A stretch of DNA of 64,000 nt from Methylotenera sp. (GCA_020622105.1 JAHRYP010000001.1:146790-210789), one strand, 5' to 3'. Numbered from the stretch's first letter, positions 1-9,839 are shown. Made by a program: numbers and translations. Notes: generated from the letters alone by a model not told the origin.

Positions 1-1721
1 AGGCCTGTGAGTTTGACTATTCCGGTGCGCAAGCCTGTAAAGCGCTGCGTGAAGAGGGTTATCGCGTTATTCTTGTGAATTCAAATCCGGCTACGATCAT
101 GACTGATCCGGAAATGGCTGATGCAACCTACATTGAGCCTGTGACTTGGCAAGTAGTCGAAAAAATTATCGAAAAAGAGCGCCCGGATGCGCTGTTGCCA
201 ACCATGGGTGGCCAGACCGCTTTGAATTGTGCGCTGGATCTGGACAAACACGGCGTGCTCGCAAAATTCAACGTAGAGTTGATCGGCGCTTCAAAAGAGG
301 CAATTGACAAAGCTGAAGATCGCCAGAAATTTAAAGATGCAATGACCAAAATCGGTTTGGGCTCCGCCCGTTCCGCTGTTGCGCATAGCATGGAAGAAGC
401 ATTGCAGGTGCAGGCTACTATTGGCTATCCGGCGATTATTCGCCCGTCATTCACGATGGGCGGCAGCGGTGGCGGTATTGCTTATAACCGTGAAGAATTC
501 ATCGCCATCTGCGAGCGCGGTTTGGATGCCTCACCAACCAATGAGTTACTGATTGAAGAATCGCTGCTTGGCTGGAAAGAGTACGAGATGGAAGTTGTGC
601 GTGACTCTGCCGACAACTGCATCATCATCTGTTCAATCGAAAATCTGGATCCTATGGGTGTGCATACTGGTGACTCGATCACGGTTGCGCCTGCACAAAC
701 GTTGACGGATAAAGAATATCAGATCATGCGTAACGCCAGCCTGGCTGTGCTTCGCGAGATTGGTGTTGATACTGGTGGTTCAAACGTGCAGTTTGCGATT
801 AATCCTGACGATGGCCGCATGATCGTTATCGAGATGAACCCGCGTGTATCACGCTCATCTGCACTGGCTTCCAAAGCAACTGGCTTCCCAATTGCCAAAG
901 TGGCTGCAAAACTGGCGGTTGGTTTTACGCTGGATGAGCTACGTAATGAAATTACCGGCGGTGCAACGCCTGCGTCTTTCGAGCCTAGTATCGATTACGT
1001 TGTGACTAAAGTGCCGCGTTTTGCATTTGAGAAATTTCCGCAGGCAGATAGCCGACTGACAACACAGATGAAATCTGTAGGCGAGGTGATGGCCATTGGC
1101 CGCACTTTCCAGGAATCATTCCAGAAAGCCATGCGTGGTTTGGAAGTTGGTGTCGATGGTCTGGATGAAAAAACCACAGACATGGACACGATTACTAAAG
1201 AAATCGGTGTGCCTGGCCCTGAGCGTATCTGGTATGTGGGTGATGCATTCCGTATGGGCTTAAGTGTTGAGGATGTCTTCAATATTTCAAAAATCGACAG
1301 ATGGTTTCTCACGCAGCTGAAAGATATTATCGATCGCGAACAGGCGCTGAAAGGCAGAAATCTTGCCGATCTGGATAAAGCTGCTTTGCTGCAACTGAAA
1401 CGCCGTGGCTTCTCTGATCGTAGGCTGGCTAAACTGATGAATACTGACCAGCATGCGGTGCGTGCTTACCGTCAGGCTTTGAATGTGCGCCCTGTATACA
1501 AGCGTGTGGATACCTGTGCTGCCGAGTTTTCAACCAATACGGCTTACATGTACTCAACGTACGAAGAAGAGTGTGCGAAGCGCAGCCTACCAATAATAAA
1601 AAATTATGGTGCTGGGCGGTGGTCCGAACTGTCGGAAGGTATTGAGTTCGATTATTGCTGTGTGCATGCGGCTTTTGCTATGCGTGAAGACACGAAACTA
1701 TCATGGTTAATCGTAACCTGA
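1..1721 (+). CDS. carB: Carbamoyl-phosphate synthase large subunit, first part (left-truncated, ends in damaged region)
   Basis: CarB makes carbamoyl phosphate from glutamine-derived ammonia, bicarbonate and two ATP for arginine and pyrimidine synthesis. The reading frame is already open at base 3 ([15 protein letters not shown]), so the true start lies left of the window. The first ATP-grasp half is intact: [33 protein letters not shown] and the [11 protein letters not shown] segment match the family. The frame follows the family consensus up to YEEEC (about 1574), then becomes garbled and ends at 1721. The family's GGGPNRIGQGIEFDYC stretch is recognisable only if several small indels are undone. 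The second half continues in another frame from about 1748. Identity is certain; whether the break is real is not. Confidence 0.95.
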   Translation, partial: ACEFDYSGAQACKALREEGYRVILVNSNPATIMTDPEMADATYIEPVTWQVVEKIIEKERPDALLPTMGGQTALNCALDLDKHGVLAKFNVELIGASKEAIDKAEDRQKFKDAMTKIGLGSARSAVAHSMEEALQVQATIGYPAIIRPSFTMGGSGGGIAYNREEFIAICERGLDASPTNELLIEESLLGWKEYEMEVVRDSADNCIIICSIENLDPMGVHTGDSITVAPAQTLTDKEYQIMRNASLAVLREIGVDTGGSNVQFAINPDDGRMIVIEMNPRVSRSSALASKATGFPIAKVAAKLAVGFTLDELRNEITGGATPASFEPSIDYVVTKVPRFAFEKFPQADSRLTTQMKSVGEVMAIGRTFQESFQKAMRGLEVGVDGLDEKTTDMDTITKEIGVPGPERIWYVGDAFRMGLSVEDVFNISKIDRWFLTQLKDIIDREQALKGRNLADLDKAALLQLKRRGFSDRRLAKLMNTDQHAVRAYRQALNVRPVYKRVDTCAAEFSTNTAYMYSTYEEECAKRSLPIIKNYGAGRWSELSEGIEFDYCCVHAAFAMREDTKLSWLIVT

Positions 1722-1747
1722 AACGGTTTCACTGATTACGACACTCA

Positions 1748-3130
1748 GATCGACTGTATTTTGAGCCAGTAACATTGGAAGATGTGCTCGAAATCGTAGC
1801 GCTGGAAAAACCGGTTGGTGTGATCGTTCAATACGGCGGCCAAACACCATTGAAACTGGCGCGTGAACTGGAAAAAGCCGGCGTGCCTATTATCGGTACT
1901 ACACCGGATGCGATTGACATGGCTGAAGACCGTGAGCGCTTCCAGAAAATGCTGCATGAATTAGGCCTGAAACAGCCACCTAACCGTACCGCACGTACCG
2001 AACAAGAAGCCTTGCGCTTGGCCGGTGAAATTGGCTACCCGTTAGTGGTGCGTCCTTCTTATGTTTTAGGCGGCCGTGCGATGGAAATCGTGCAGGAGCA
2101 AAGCCAGCTCGAGCGCTACATGCGTGAAGCGGTTAAAGTTTCAAACGAGTCACCGGTATTACTGGATCGTTTTCTCAATGATGCGCTTGAAGTGGATGTG
2201 GATGCATTGTCTGATGGCGTGGAAGTCATCATCGGCGGTATTATGGAACACGTTGAACAGGCGGGTGTACACTCAGGTGACTCAGCATGTTCATTGCCAC
2301 CTTACAGTTTGTCAGCTAAATTGCAGGATGAATTGCGTGTGCAAACCAAACAGATGGCAAAAGCTTTAGGCGTGGTTGGTTTAATGAACGTGCAGTTCGC
2401 GATTCAGGGTGAGACTGTTTATGTGCTCGAAGTGAATCCACGTGCTTCACGTACGGTGCCGTTTGTTTCTAAAGCTTGCGGTTTGCAGCTGGCTAAAGTT
2501 GCAGCGCGCTGCATGGTAGGGCAGTCACTTGCGTCACAGAATGTGACGCGTGAAATTGTGCCGCCGTTCTACTCAGTAAAAGAAGCAGTGTTCCCGTTCA
2601 TCAAGTTTCCGGGTGTAGATACGATTCTTGGCCCAGAGATGAAGTCTACCGGTGAAGTGATGGGGGTAGGCAGAACGTTTGCCGAGGCATTCCTGAAGTC
2701 ACAGTTGGGTGCTTCAACCAAGCTGCCTGAAGGTGGCCGTGCATTTATCAGCGTACGGAAAGAAGATTACGTTAAAGTGGTTGAGATTGCGCAGCAGCTG
2801 GATCGACTTGGTTTTGAGCTGGTTGCTACCAAAGGTACCGCAGCAGCTTTAACTGCAAGCGGCCTGCAAGTGCAGGCGGTGAACAAGGTGGCTGAAGGTC
2901 GTCCGCATATTGTTGATATGATCAAAAACGGTGATATCAGCTTTATTGTGAATGTGACTGAAGATAAACGTGCGGTTGCGGACTCATACGAGATTCGTCG
3001 CAGTGCATTGCAGAATAAAGTGACTTACTACACAACGCTGGCTGGCGCTAAAGCAGCATGTATCGGTATGGCGCACATGCAAGAAATTCAGGTAGAGTCA
3101 TTACAGAACTTGCATAAACAACTAAGCTAA
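1748..3130 (+). CDS. carB: Carbamoyl-phosphate synthase large subunit, second part (after frameshifts)
   Basis: This is the second ATP-grasp half plus the C-terminal MGS-like allosteric domain of CarB. It runs from [17 protein letters not shown] through [49 protein letters not shown] and [16 protein letters not shown]. The C-terminal domain contains [12 protein letters not shown] and [17 protein letters not shown]. It has no credible start codon of its own: the frame simply emerges from the damaged stretch. Against the family consensus, the interval 1575-1747 is 173 bases where 183 are expected, a net loss of 10. Nothing downstream of 1748 looks decayed, which argues against an old pseudogene. 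It lies upstream of greA. Confidence 0.93.
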   Translation, partial: DRLYFEPVTLEDVLEIVALEKPVGVIVQYGGQTPLKLARELEKAGVPIIGTTPDAIDMAEDRERFQKMLHELGLKQPPNRTARTEQEALRLAGEIGYPLVVRPSYVLGGRAMEIVQEQSQLERYMREAVKVSNESPVLLDRFLNDALEVDVDALSDGVEVIIGGIMEHVEQAGVHSGDSACSLPPYSLSAKLQDELRVQTKQMAKALGVVGLMNVQFAIQGETVYVLEVNPRASRTVPFVSKACGLQLAKVAARCMVGQSLASQNVTREIVPPFYSVKEAVFPFIKFPGVDTILGPEMKSTGEVMGVGRTFAEAFLKSQLGASTKLPEGGRAFISVRKEDYVKVVEIAQQLDRLGFELVATKGTAAALTASGLQVQAVNKVAEGRPHIVDMIKNGDISFIVNVTEDKRAVADSYEIRRSALQNKVTYYTTLAGAKAACIGMAHMQEIQVESLQNLHKQLS

Positions 3131-3176
3131 AATAAACTTAGCTTAATTCCAAAAAACTAATTTTTACTTTTGAAAG

Positions 3177-3206
3177 CCACGCTCATGTGAGTGTGGTTTA
3201 TTTTTT
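3177..3206 (+). terminator. Intrinsic terminator in the carB-greA gap / greA leader
   Basis: A 9-bp stem (3177-3185 with 3188-3196, one G-T wobble, 2-base apparent loop that would open to 4) is followed by a T-rich run 3197-3206. The greA ribosome-binding site GAGG begins only 5 bases later at 3211. It can end carB transcription, but any greA transcript starting upstream of it must also pass through it. Confidence 0.65.
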
Positions 3207-3221
3207 ATACGAGGTAGTAGC

Positions 3222-3704
3222 ATGGCATTGAGTCAATTTCCAGTCACAGTTCGTGGTGCAGAGTTACTTAAAGAAGAATTGCAGCGTTTGCGTGGCGTAG
3301 ATAGACCTAATATCATTCAGGCAATCGCTGAAGCGCGTGCGCAGGGCGACTTGTCTGAAAATGCAGAATATGAAGCAGCAAAAGAGCGCCAAAGCTTTAT
3401 TGAAGGCCGTATCGCTGAGTTGGAAGCCAAGTTGTCAAATTTACAAGTAATTGATCCAAAAACATTGAATGCTGAGGGACGCATTGTATTCGGCTCAACT
3501 GTGAATATTGAAGACCTTGATTCTGGTGATAATAAAACTTATCAAATCGTGGGTGAAGATGAGGCCGATATCAAGAATGGTAAAATTTCAGTGAGCTCAC
3601 CGATTGCGCGCGGTTTGATTGGCAAATCTGTAGGTGATGTTGCGGAGATTACAGCGCCCGGCGGCCTTAAAGAGTATGAAGTGCTGGATGTGTTGTACAT
3701 TTAA
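3222..3704 (+). CDS. greA: Transcription elongation factor GreA
   Basis: GreA rescues backtracked RNA polymerase by stimulating transcript cleavage in the secondary channel. The 160-residue protein has the family's usual length. The N-terminal coiled coil spans about residues 8-75 and carries the acidic tip region ([22 protein letters not shown]). The C-terminal FKBP-like domain has [22 protein letters not shown] and [17 protein letters not shown] at 3222 follows a GAGG site at 3211. It sits between carB and a DUF4149 gene. Confidence 0.97.
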   Translation: MALSQFPVTVRGAELLKEELQRLRGVDRPNIIQAIAEARAQGDLSENAEYEAAKERQSFIEGRIAELEAKLSNLQVIDPKTLNAEGRIVFGSTVNIEDLDSGDNKTYQIVGEDEADIKNGKISVSSPIARGLIGKSVGDVAEITAPGGLKEYEVLDVLYI

Positions 3705-3719
3705 TAGGAATTATTAAAT

Positions 3720-4157
3720 ATGGCTTACAGACTATCATTAATCATTATTACATTATGGGCTGGTGCGCTGTGGACTACCGGCATCAGTGCCTATGTATTA
3801 TTTGATAGTTTGCAAGATAAACAGCTTGCCGGCATGCTTGCAGGCAAGCTGTTTACTGTAGTGAGCTATATCGGTATGGTGAGTGCGTTCTACCTGCTTA
3901 TTCAGCGTTTGGTACAAGATGGAACGGCTGCATTAAAACAGGCGTTTTTCTGGGCCGTATTTTTAATGCTGCTGTTGATACTGGCTGGTCATTTTGGCAT
4001 ACAGCCGATACTGGCAGGCCTCAAAGCACAGGCCTTACCAGCGGATGTGATGCAGAGCGTTTTTGCCGACCGTTTTAGAACCTGGCATGGCGTTGCAAGC
4101 GTGGCATATCTGCTTGAATGCCTGCTTGCTTTAGTGATGGTAGTTAAATCAAGGTAA
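3720..4157 (+). CDS. DUF4149 (TMEM205-like) inner membrane protein
   Basis: This 145-residue hydrophobic protein has about four predicted membrane segments (residues 5-28, 42-66, 75-98 and 122-143). It ends with the pattern FADRFRTWHGVASVAYLLECLLAL, which fits the DUF4149/TMEM205-like family, where a conserved W-H-G precedes the last helix. The molecular function of this family is unknown. It starts 15 bases after greA and is probably cotranscribed with it. The assignment rests on topology and the C-terminal motif. Confidence 0.8.
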   Translation: MAYRLSLIIITLWAGALWTTGISAYVLFDSLQDKQLAGMLAGKLFTVVSYIGMVSAFYLLIQRLVQDGTAALKQAFFWAVFLMLLLILAGHFGIQPILAGLKAQALPADVMQSVFADRFRTWHGVASVAYLLECLLALVMVVKSR

Positions 4158-4182
4158 CTGAAATAGTTTTTGTGCTGAACTA

Positions 4183-4491
4183 TTACAGTTTTGGAATATT
4201 GATTTTCGCACTTTCTTTTACAGTGCTGCTAGGGCGGTAAAATACTAATTGTTTGCCGATATGATGAACTGCAATTGCGCTGGTTTGTTTGCAAATTTCA
4301 TCAAATACAGCTTTACGCGCATTGCGGTCATCACCGGCCACTTGTACTTTAATCAGTTCATGTGCGTTTAAATTGAGCTCAATTTCTTTAATTACATTTT
4401 CAGTGAGTCCGTTATTGCCTATCATGACAACAGGATTCAAGGCATGAGCCAAGCCACGTAAGTGTGCGATTTGTTTGGTGCTTAATTTCAT
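4183..4491 (-). CDS. yhbY: YhbY family ribosome-associated RNA-binding protein (CRM domain)
   Basis: This 102-residue protein is one CRM domain, an RNA-binding fold associated with the pre-50S ribosomal subunit in E. coli. Visible family features are LRGLAHALNPVVMIGNNGLTENV near the N-terminus (the GxxG loop as GNNGLT) and HELIKVQVAGDD. A HIGKQLVFYRPS segment lies near the C-terminus. It is divergent from rlmE, whose product methylates 23S rRNA, so the two form a ribosome-maturation pair. The 81-base gap between them must hold both promoters. Confidence 0.95.
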   Translation of the reverse strand: MKLSTKQIAHLRGLAHALNPVVMIGNNGLTENVIKEIELNLNAHELIKVQVAGDDRNARKAVFDEICKQTSAIAVHHIGKQLVFYRPSSTVKESAKINIPKL

Positions 4492-4572
4492 TATTTTCTA
4501 ACCGTATTTTATAGTCCTACATTTTAACATGATATTAGTCAGCGCCTAAGCAGGCAAGAAGTAAACATAAAT

Positions 4573-5193
4573 ATGAAACCAACTCGAACCAGTAAAGCCT
4601 GGATGATGGAGCACCTTAATGATCCTTACGTGAAGTTAGCGCAAAAGGAAGGTTATCGCGCACGCGCTGCCTATAAACTCATGGAGATTGATGATAAGGA
4701 TAAGCTTATCAAGCCCGGCATGACGATTGTTGATCTGGGTTCCGCCCCAGGTAGCTGGTCACAGGTGGCGGTGCAGCGTCTTAAAGGTCACGGTAAAGTA
4801 ATTGCGCTGGACATTCTTGATATGCAGCCGATAGGCGGTGTTACTTTTATACAGGGCGACTTTCGTGAAGAGTCAGTGTTAAGAGTGCTGGAAGAAAAAA
4901 TAAATAATACACCGGTTGACCTTGTAATTGCCGATATGGCCCCCAATATCAGTGGAGTTAAAGATGTGGATCAGGCAGGCGCTGCCTATTTAACCGAGCT
5001 GGCCTTGGATTTTAGTAAGGATTGGTTGAAACCTGGCGGCAATTTTCTGGTCAAGGTATTTATAGGTGCTGGATTTGAAGAAATTCTGCAGAATATGCGC
5101 CAGATGTTTGATAAGGTTGTTACACGCAAGCCCAAGGCTTCGCGTGATAGAAGTAGCGAAGTTTATTTGCTGGGATTGGGTCGCAAACCTTAA
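4573..5193 (+). CDS. rlmE: 23S rRNA (uridine-2'-O)-methyltransferase RlmE (FtsJ/RrmJ)
   Basis: RlmE methylates the 2'-O of U2552 in 23S rRNA during late 50S assembly. The 206-residue protein has the SAM-binding motif VDLGSAPGSWSQVA (about residues 52-65). The catalytic K-D-K-E set fits YRARAAYKL, IADMAPNISG, FLVKVFIGAGFEE and SSEVYLL. It lies directly upstream of ftsH, the same pairing as in E. coli, where both respond to heat shock. No heat-shock promoter was convincingly identified here. Confidence 0.97.
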   Translation: MKPTRTSKAWMMEHLNDPYVKLAQKEGYRARAAYKLMEIDDKDKLIKPGMTIVDLGSAPGSWSQVAVQRLKGHGKVIALDILDMQPIGGVTFIQGDFREESVLRVLEEKINNTPVDLVIADMAPNISGVKDVDQAGAAYLTELALDFSKDWLKPGGNFLVKVFIGAGFEEILQNMRQMFDKVVTRKPKASRDRSSEVYLLGLGRKP

Positions 5194-5252
5194 ATTTTGG
5201 TATAAGCTACTAATAAATCACAAGGTTTGTTGTTGATATAAGGAATTGAATT

Positions 5253-7151
5253 TTGAACAACGTGTTTAAGAATGTTGCCATCTGGTTGGCGATTGCTATG
5301 GTGCTAATGGCCATTTTTAATTTGTCCGGCGTTAAAAATAGCGCAGACAGCCAGATTGTTTACTCCCAATTTATTCAGGACGTAAAAGACGGTCGCGTTG
5401 CCAAAGTGCAGATCGACGGACGCGTGCTGCGTGTTACCGGTCAAGACGGCAAGAAATTCAATACTTATGCACCAACAGACCCTTGGTTGGTTTCCGATTT
5501 ACTTAAATATAACGTCACCGTCGAGTCTAAGCCTGAAGAAGAGCAGTCTTTACTCATGAGCATGTTCGTTTCATGGTTCCCGATGATTTTGCTGATCGGT
5601 GTATGGATATTCTTCATGCGCCAGATGCAGGGTGGCGGCAAGGGCGGTGGGCCATTCTCATTCGGTAAGAGCAAAGCACGTCAGCTTGATGAAGCGAACA
5701 ATCCAACTACATTTGCCGATGTCGCCGGTTGTGATGAGGCTAAAGAAGAAGTTTTTGAATTGGTTGAGTTTTTGCGTGATCCGACAAAATTCCAGAAGTT
5801 GGGTGGACGTATTCCACGTGGCGTATTGATGGTCGGCCCTCCAGGTACAGGTAAAACCTTGCTGGCGCGCGCAATTGCCGGTGAAGCAAAAGTACCGTTC
5901 TTTACCATTTCAGGTTCAGACTTCGTAGAAATGTTCGTCGGTGTTGGTGCATCACGCGTACGTGATATGTTTGAAACTGCCAAAAAGAACTCACCTTGCA
6001 TTATCTTTATTGATGAAATTGATGCAGTAGGCCGTAGCCGTGGCGCAGGTACTGGCGGTGGTAACGATGAACGTGAACAGACACTGAACCAGCTGCTGGT
6101 TGAGATGGATGGTTTTGAGGCTAATTCAGGTGTAATTGTAATTGCTGCGACAAACCGTGCTGATGTGTTGGATAAAGCGTTGCTACGCCCAGGTCGTTTC
6201 GACCGTCAGGTCATGGTTGGCTTGCCAGACATTAAAGGTCGCGAACAGATTCTATTGGTACACATGCGCAAAGTGCCTATCGACCCTGATGTCAAGGCAG
6301 ATATCCTTGCACGCGGTACGCCTGGCTTCAGCGGCGCTGATCTTGCTAATCTGGTGAATGAAGCTGCCTTATTTGCGGCGCGTCGCAATAAACGCACTGT
6401 GGATATGCAGGATTTTGAAGACGCGAAAGATAAAATCTTCATGGGTCCGGAGCGTAAGTCTATGGTGATGCGTGAAGACGAGCGCCGTAATACTGCCTAT
6501 CATGAATCAGGCCACGCGCTGGTTGCTGCGCTGTTACCAAAAGCTGACCCCGTGCATAAAGTTACTATTATGCCGCGCGGATGGGCTTTGGGTCTGACAT
6601 GGCAGTTACCGGAATTTGACCGCATCAGTAATTACAAAGACAAGATGCTTGAAGAGATTTCTATTCTATTCGGCGGCCGTATCGCGGAAGAAGTATTCAT
6701 GAACCAGATGTCTACCGGTGCATCCAATGACTTTGAGCGCGCGACCAAGCTGGCACGTGACATGGTAACGCGCTATGGCATGAGTGATGCATTAGGTACA
6801 ATGGTTTATGCAGGCAGCGAGCAGGATTCGTTCTTTGGCAGCATGAGCTCTAAAACAATTTCTGAGGCGACTCAGCAAAAAGTGGATGCCGAGATTCGCC
6901 GCATTCTGGATGAGCAATATGCGTTAGCGCGTAAACTGATTGAGGAAAATCGCGATAAGATAGAAGCGATGGTTGCGGCTTTGCTTGAGTTTGAAACGAT
7001 TGATGCGGATCAGATTGGCGATATTATGGCAGGCTTACCGGTACGTCAGCCAAAACCAACACAAAGCAAGATAACGCCTGCAGCAGGTGGATCCTCTACG
7101 CCTGGACCTACGGCGACGCCAGCGCCACAGCCGAGTGCTAAAACTGAATAG
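5253..7151 (+). CDS. ftsH: ATP-dependent membrane zinc metalloprotease FtsH
   Basis: FtsH is the hexameric AAA+ protease of the inner membrane that degrades misassembled membrane proteins and short-lived regulators. The 632-residue protein has two N-terminal membrane segments (about 7-24 and 106-122) flanking a small periplasmic domain. Walker A GPPGTGKT is at 195-202, Walker B is IIFIDEID, and the SRH is [20 protein letters not shown]. The zinc motif HESGH is at about 417-421. A low-complexity Pro/Thr tail follows residue 600. The start appears to be TTG at 5253, with AAGGA upstream; no ATG fits the family N-terminus better. Confidence 0.97.
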   Translation: MNNVFKNVAIWLAIAMVLMAIFNLSGVKNSADSQIVYSQFIQDVKDGRVAKVQIDGRVLRVTGQDGKKFNTYAPTDPWLVSDLLKYNVTVESKPEEEQSLLMSMFVSWFPMILLIGVWIFFMRQMQGGGKGGGPFSFGKSKARQLDEANNPTTFADVAGCDEAKEEVFELVEFLRDPTKFQKLGGRIPRGVLMVGPPGTGKTLLARAIAGEAKVPFFTISGSDFVEMFVGVGASRVRDMFETAKKNSPCIIFIDEIDAVGRSRGAGTGGGNDEREQTLNQLLVEMDGFEANSGVIVIAATNRADVLDKALLRPGRFDRQVMVGLPDIKGREQILLVHMRKVPIDPDVKADILARGTPGFSGADLANLVNEAALFAARRNKRTVDMQDFEDAKDKIFMGPERKSMVMREDERRNTAYHESGHALVAALLPKADPVHKVTIMPRGWALGLTWQLPEFDRISNYKDKMLEEISILFGGRIAEEVFMNQMSTGASNDFERATKLARDMVTRYGMSDALGTMVYAGSEQDSFFGSMSSKTISEATQQKVDAEIRRILDEQYALARKLIEENRDKIEAMVAALLEFETIDADQIGDIMAGLPVRQPKPTQSKITPAAGGSSTPGPTATPAPQPSAKTE

Positions 7152-7184
7152 TTTTAAAGGTTTAATTTATCACTGATGTAAGTT

Positions 7185-7213
7185 AAAAGGGCTAGGTAAC
7201 TAGCCCTTTTTAT
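7185..7213 (+). terminator. Intrinsic terminator after ftsH
   Basis: An 11-bp perfect stem AAAAGGGCTAG/CTAGCCCTTTT (7185-7195 with 7200-7210) has loop GTAA and ends in its own T run. folP starts 18 bases after it, so folP-glmM expression depends on readthrough or on a promoter overlapping the terminator. Confidence 0.9.
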
Positions 7214-7228
7214 TGAGTATAATTAAGT

Positions 7229-8062
7229 ATGAATACCAATACGCAATTTCTTTGTGGCAGATTTCAGCTTGATTTGACTCGACCCCATGTCATGGGTATC
7301 GTCAACGTCACGCCTGATTCATTTTCTGATGGCGGAAAATATTCTTCAGTCGAACGGGCTGTTGAGCATGCTTTACAGTTAATCGCCGAAGGTGCGGATA
7401 TTCTGGACATCGGTGGTGAATCTACCCGTCCGGGTGCAGCCCCCGTAGGTTTGGATGAAGAGCTTAGGCGCGTGATACCGGTGATTGAGGCCTTGAGCAA
7501 AGTAACAACAGTACCGCTTTCTATTGATACTTATAAACCTGAAGTCATGCGCGCTGCAATTCAGGCGGGTGCAGACATTGTGAATGATATATGTGCGTTA
7601 AGGGAAGAAGGTGCGCTTGAAATTGTTGCCAATAGCAATGCTGGCGTCTGTCTGATGCACATGCAGGGCATTCCGCAGACCATGCAGATTAATCCGCAAT
7701 ATACCGATGTAGTTAGTGAAGTAAAACAGTTTTTAGCTGACAGGGTAGAGGCATGTCTGACACATGGTATTGCCAGTGAGCGCATCACGCTTGATCCCGG
7801 TTTCGGGTTTGGTAAAACCACTGCGCATAATGTTGCATTGATTCAGCATCTGGATAGTTTTGTAGAGTTAGGGTTTCCGCTTCTGGTGGGGCTTTCACGT
7901 AAATCGGTACTGGGCAGGATTGCCGGTGGAGATGAGCAGCAGCGTTTGCATGCTGGGTTGGCTGCTTCTGTAATATCCGTGATGAAGGGTGCGAAAATTG
8001 TGCGGGTGCATGACGTTAAGGCGACGGTGGATGCGCTTAAGGTGGTTGCAGCTGTAATGTAG
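7229..8062 (+). CDS. folP: Dihydropteroate synthase
   Basis: FolP condenses p-aminobenzoate with dihydropterin pyrophosphate in folate synthesis and is the sulfonamide target. The 277-residue TIM barrel shows VMGIVNVTPDSFSDGGKY, DIGGESTRPGA, SIDTYKPEV, INDICA-type (VNDICALREE), LDPGFGFGKT and VGLSRKSVLG. The start matches the family N-terminus (CGRFQLDLTRP) but lacks an obvious Shine-Dalgarno sequence. The ftsH-folP-glmM order is common in proteobacteria. A structured repeat separates folP from glmM. Confidence 0.97.
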   Translation: MNTNTQFLCGRFQLDLTRPHVMGIVNVTPDSFSDGGKYSSVERAVEHALQLIAEGADILDIGGESTRPGAAPVGLDEELRRVIPVIEALSKVTTVPLSIDTYKPEVMRAAIQAGADIVNDICALREEGALEIVANSNAGVCLMHMQGIPQTMQINPQYTDVVSEVKQFLADRVEACLTHGIASERITLDPGFGFGKTTAHNVALIQHLDSFVELGFPLLVGLSRKSVLGRIAGGDEQQRLHAGLAASVISVMKGAKIVRVHDVKATVDALKVVAAVM

Positions 8063-8085
8063 CATAGGTGTTAACGAGTTGATTG

Positions 8086-8279
8086 GTCGGTCTCGACCGA
8101 CAGTCGAGATACTTTTTCTTGCTTAGCCAAGAAAAAGTATCCAAAAAGAAGGCTACCCTCAGCCATTTGTTTCCTGTGTTGCTCATCATGATGGGCGGCA
8201 ATCGGAAACTCGCTACGCTCAAACAGCCGATTGCCGAGTACCCCCATCATGATTGCGCTACTCGGCATGGCTGAAGGGG
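8086..8279 (+). repeat. Structured intergenic repeat, copy A
   Basis: Hairpin 1 is a 7-bp stem (8086-8092 with 8095-8101). Hairpin 2 is a perfect 13-bp stem (8109-8121 with 8128-8140) with loop CTTAGC. A linker CCAAAAAGAAGGCTACCCTC follows. A closing stem pairs 8156-8166 with 8267-8278 (one bulge). An inner arm pairs 8185-8195 with 8243-8253 (11 bp) and 8196-8205 with 8227-8236 (10 bp), around a loop beginning AAACTCGC and ending ACAG. The same architecture recurs at 24335, 24624 (minus) and 32773. It lies between folP and glmM on their coding strand. ORFs across it look spurious. Confidence 0.85.
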
Positions 8280-8292
8280 ATAATGTGGCGTG

Positions 8293-8321
8293 TGAAGTAG
8301 CTGAAGTAGCTGAAGTAGCTA
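8293..8321 (+). repeat. Short tandem repeat before glmM
   Basis: A 9-base unit (TGAAGTAGC) is repeated three times in a row between repeat copy A and glmM. It is not near any recognised control signal and ends about 25 bases before the glmM start codon. Confidence 0.7.
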
Positions 8322-8345
8322 AATAGAATAGTGGAAAAGATAAAA

Positions 8346-9704
8346 ATGACAAAAAAATATTTTGGTACTGATGGTATTCGTGGTCGCGTCGGTGATGCGT
8401 TGATCACACCGGAGTTCGTGATGCGTCTTGGCTATGCGGCTGGCCGTGTGTTGACCAGCCTGGATAGCAATCTTGCCAAAGGTGCGCATCCGGGGGTGCT
8501 GATCGGTAAAGATACCCGTATTTCAGGTTACATGCTTGAAGCTGCTCTTGAAGCCGGGTTGTCGGCGGCAGGTGTTGATGTTCTGCTCACAGGCCCAATG
8601 CCAACACCGGCAGTGGCTTACCTGACACGCGCATTGCGTGCGCAGGCCGGTATTGTGATCTCAGCATCACACAACCCATATTACGATAACGGCATCAAGT
8701 TCTTTTCAAGTCTTGGCACTAAGCTGCCGGATGATGTAGAACATGCGATTGAAGCTGCACTGGAGCAGCCGATGCAGGTAATGGAATCAGACAAGCTTGG
8801 CAAAGCGCGTCGTATTGATGACGCTGCCGGTCGTTATGTCGAGTTTTGTAAGAGCACTTTTCCTAACCAGCTGGATCTGCGCGGTCTAAAAATTGTGCTG
8901 GATTGCGCACATGGTGCTACTTACCATGTAGCACCACCAGTTTTCCATGAGCTTGGTGCTGAAATCATTAGTATTGGCAATAAACCTGATGGCTTGAATA
9001 TCAACGAGCAAGTCGGCTCCACACATCCGCAGGCTTTGCAAAAGGCGGTTGTTGAACATGGTGCTGATCTTGGTATTGCATTTGATGGTGACGGCGACCG
9101 CGTGATGATGGTTGCTGCCGATGGGCAGCTGCTGGATGGTGACCAGTTACTGTACATTATTGCTTCCTCACGTCAGCAAGAGGGTTGCTTGGCAGGCGGT
9201 GTTGTCGGTACATTGATGACAAATCTGGCACTGGAGCATAAGCTGGCCGCGATGAATATTCCGTTTGCGCGTGCCAAAGTAGGTGACCGCTATGTACTGG
9301 AATTATTGAATCAGAATAGCTGGCAATTGGGCGGTGAGAATTCGGGTCATATTCTGACGCTGGATAAACACAGCAGTGGGGATGGCATTATTGCTGCACT
9401 ACAGGTTTTACATGCGGTGATTCAAAGCGGTAAAACATTAGGCCAGTTAAGGGCCGAGCTCACGCTTTATCCGCAGGTTTTGATTAATGTTAAAACTGCC
9501 AAAAAAATTGATCTGGCAACACATACGGCAATTCAGGCATCTGTGCAGGCTGCAGAACACGAGCTAGCGAATAGTGGCCGTGTATTGTTGCGGGCGTCTG
9601 GTACTGAGCCAAAAATTCGCGTGATGGTCGAAGGTGAAAATCAGCAGCAAGTACAGGCACTGGCAGAAAAGATTGCAGGAGTCGTTACCGCTGCGACCGC
9701 TTGA
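8346..9704 (+). CDS. glmM: Phosphoglucosamine mutase
   Basis: GlmM converts glucosamine-6-phosphate to glucosamine-1-phosphate for UDP-GlcNAc, and hence peptidoglycan and LPS. The 452-residue protein begins [16 protein letters not shown]. The active-site serine loop is [19 protein letters not shown], the metal-binding loop is [12 protein letters not shown], the sugar loop is GGENSGHI, and the phosphate loop near the C-terminus is [13 protein letters not shown] chose ATG 8346 over an in-frame GTG at 8331 because it matches the family N-terminus and has a GGA site in register. It is probably in one operon with folP, despite the repeat between them. Confidence 0.97.
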   Translation: MTKKYFGTDGIRGRVGDALITPEFVMRLGYAAGRVLTSLDSNLAKGAHPGVLIGKDTRISGYMLEAALEAGLSAAGVDVLLTGPMPTPAVAYLTRALRAQAGIVISASHNPYYDNGIKFFSSLGTKLPDDVEHAIEAALEQPMQVMESDKLGKARRIDDAAGRYVEFCKSTFPNQLDLRGLKIVLDCAHGATYHVAPPVFHELGAEIISIGNKPDGLNINEQVGSTHPQALQKAVVEHGADLGIAFDGDGDRVMMVAADGQLLDGDQLLYIIASSRQQEGCLAGGVVGTLMTNLALEHKLAAMNIPFARAKVGDRYVLELLNQNSWQLGGENSGHILTLDKHSSGDGIIAALQVLHAVIQSGKTLGQLRAELTLYPQVLINVKTAKKIDLATHTAIQASVQAAEHELANSGRVLLRASGTEPKIRVMVEGENQQQVQALAEKIAGVVTAATA

Positions 9705-9723
9705 TTAGCTGATCATCAGCTAA
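9705..9723 (+). terminator. Hairpin after glmM
   Basis: A perfect 8-bp stem TTAGCTGA/TCAGCTAA with a TCA loop begins just after the glmM stop. It lacks a T run, so it may be only a 3'-end hairpin or a weak terminator. Confidence 0.4.
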
Positions 9724-9763
9724 ACAGGTAATCCAGGGGTACACTCGCAACGCGTGCGCAAAA

Positions 9764-9792
9764 CCTTCATGTTATATTCATAAAATATTCAC
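9764..9792 (+). promoter_or_regulatory. Three 11-bp-phased direct repeats upstream of the PAP2 gene (possible PhoB/OmpR-type site)
   Basis: The heptamers CCTTCAT (9764), TATTCAT (9775) and TATTCAC (9786) are spaced exactly 11 bases apart. This is the helical phasing used by PhoB/OmpR-family regulators. TATTCAT also occurs as the first unit of the clearer PhoB-like site at 10471. The match to the PhoB consensus CTGTCAT is only 4-5 of 7 per unit, and no good -10 follows at the expected distance. Confidence 0.35.
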
Positions 9793-9808
9793 ATTGACAT
9801 GACAAGCT

Positions 9809-9835
9809 AGCTCCAATTCCATTTGGATTGGAGCT
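9809..9835 (+). promoter_or_regulatory. Hairpin sequestering the PAP2 ribosome-binding site
   Basis: Bases 9809-9817 (AGCTCCAAT) pair perfectly with 9827-9835 (ATTGGAGCT). With one bulged T, the inner CC/GG pairs extend this to 11 bp around an ATTT loop. The 3' strand contains the likely Shine-Dalgarno GGAG (9830-9833), and the start codon follows at 9840. The anti-SD strand CTCC is therefore built into the leader, as in thermometer-like or other translationally controlled leaders. No T run follows, so it is not a terminator. Confidence 0.6.
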
Positions 9836-9839
9836 GAAA

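Noticed and set aside
8071..8352. Minus-strand open frame of 93 codons
   Set aside because: It reads across the hairpins of structured repeat A; the peptide is a translation of the inverted repeats, with no coding signal.
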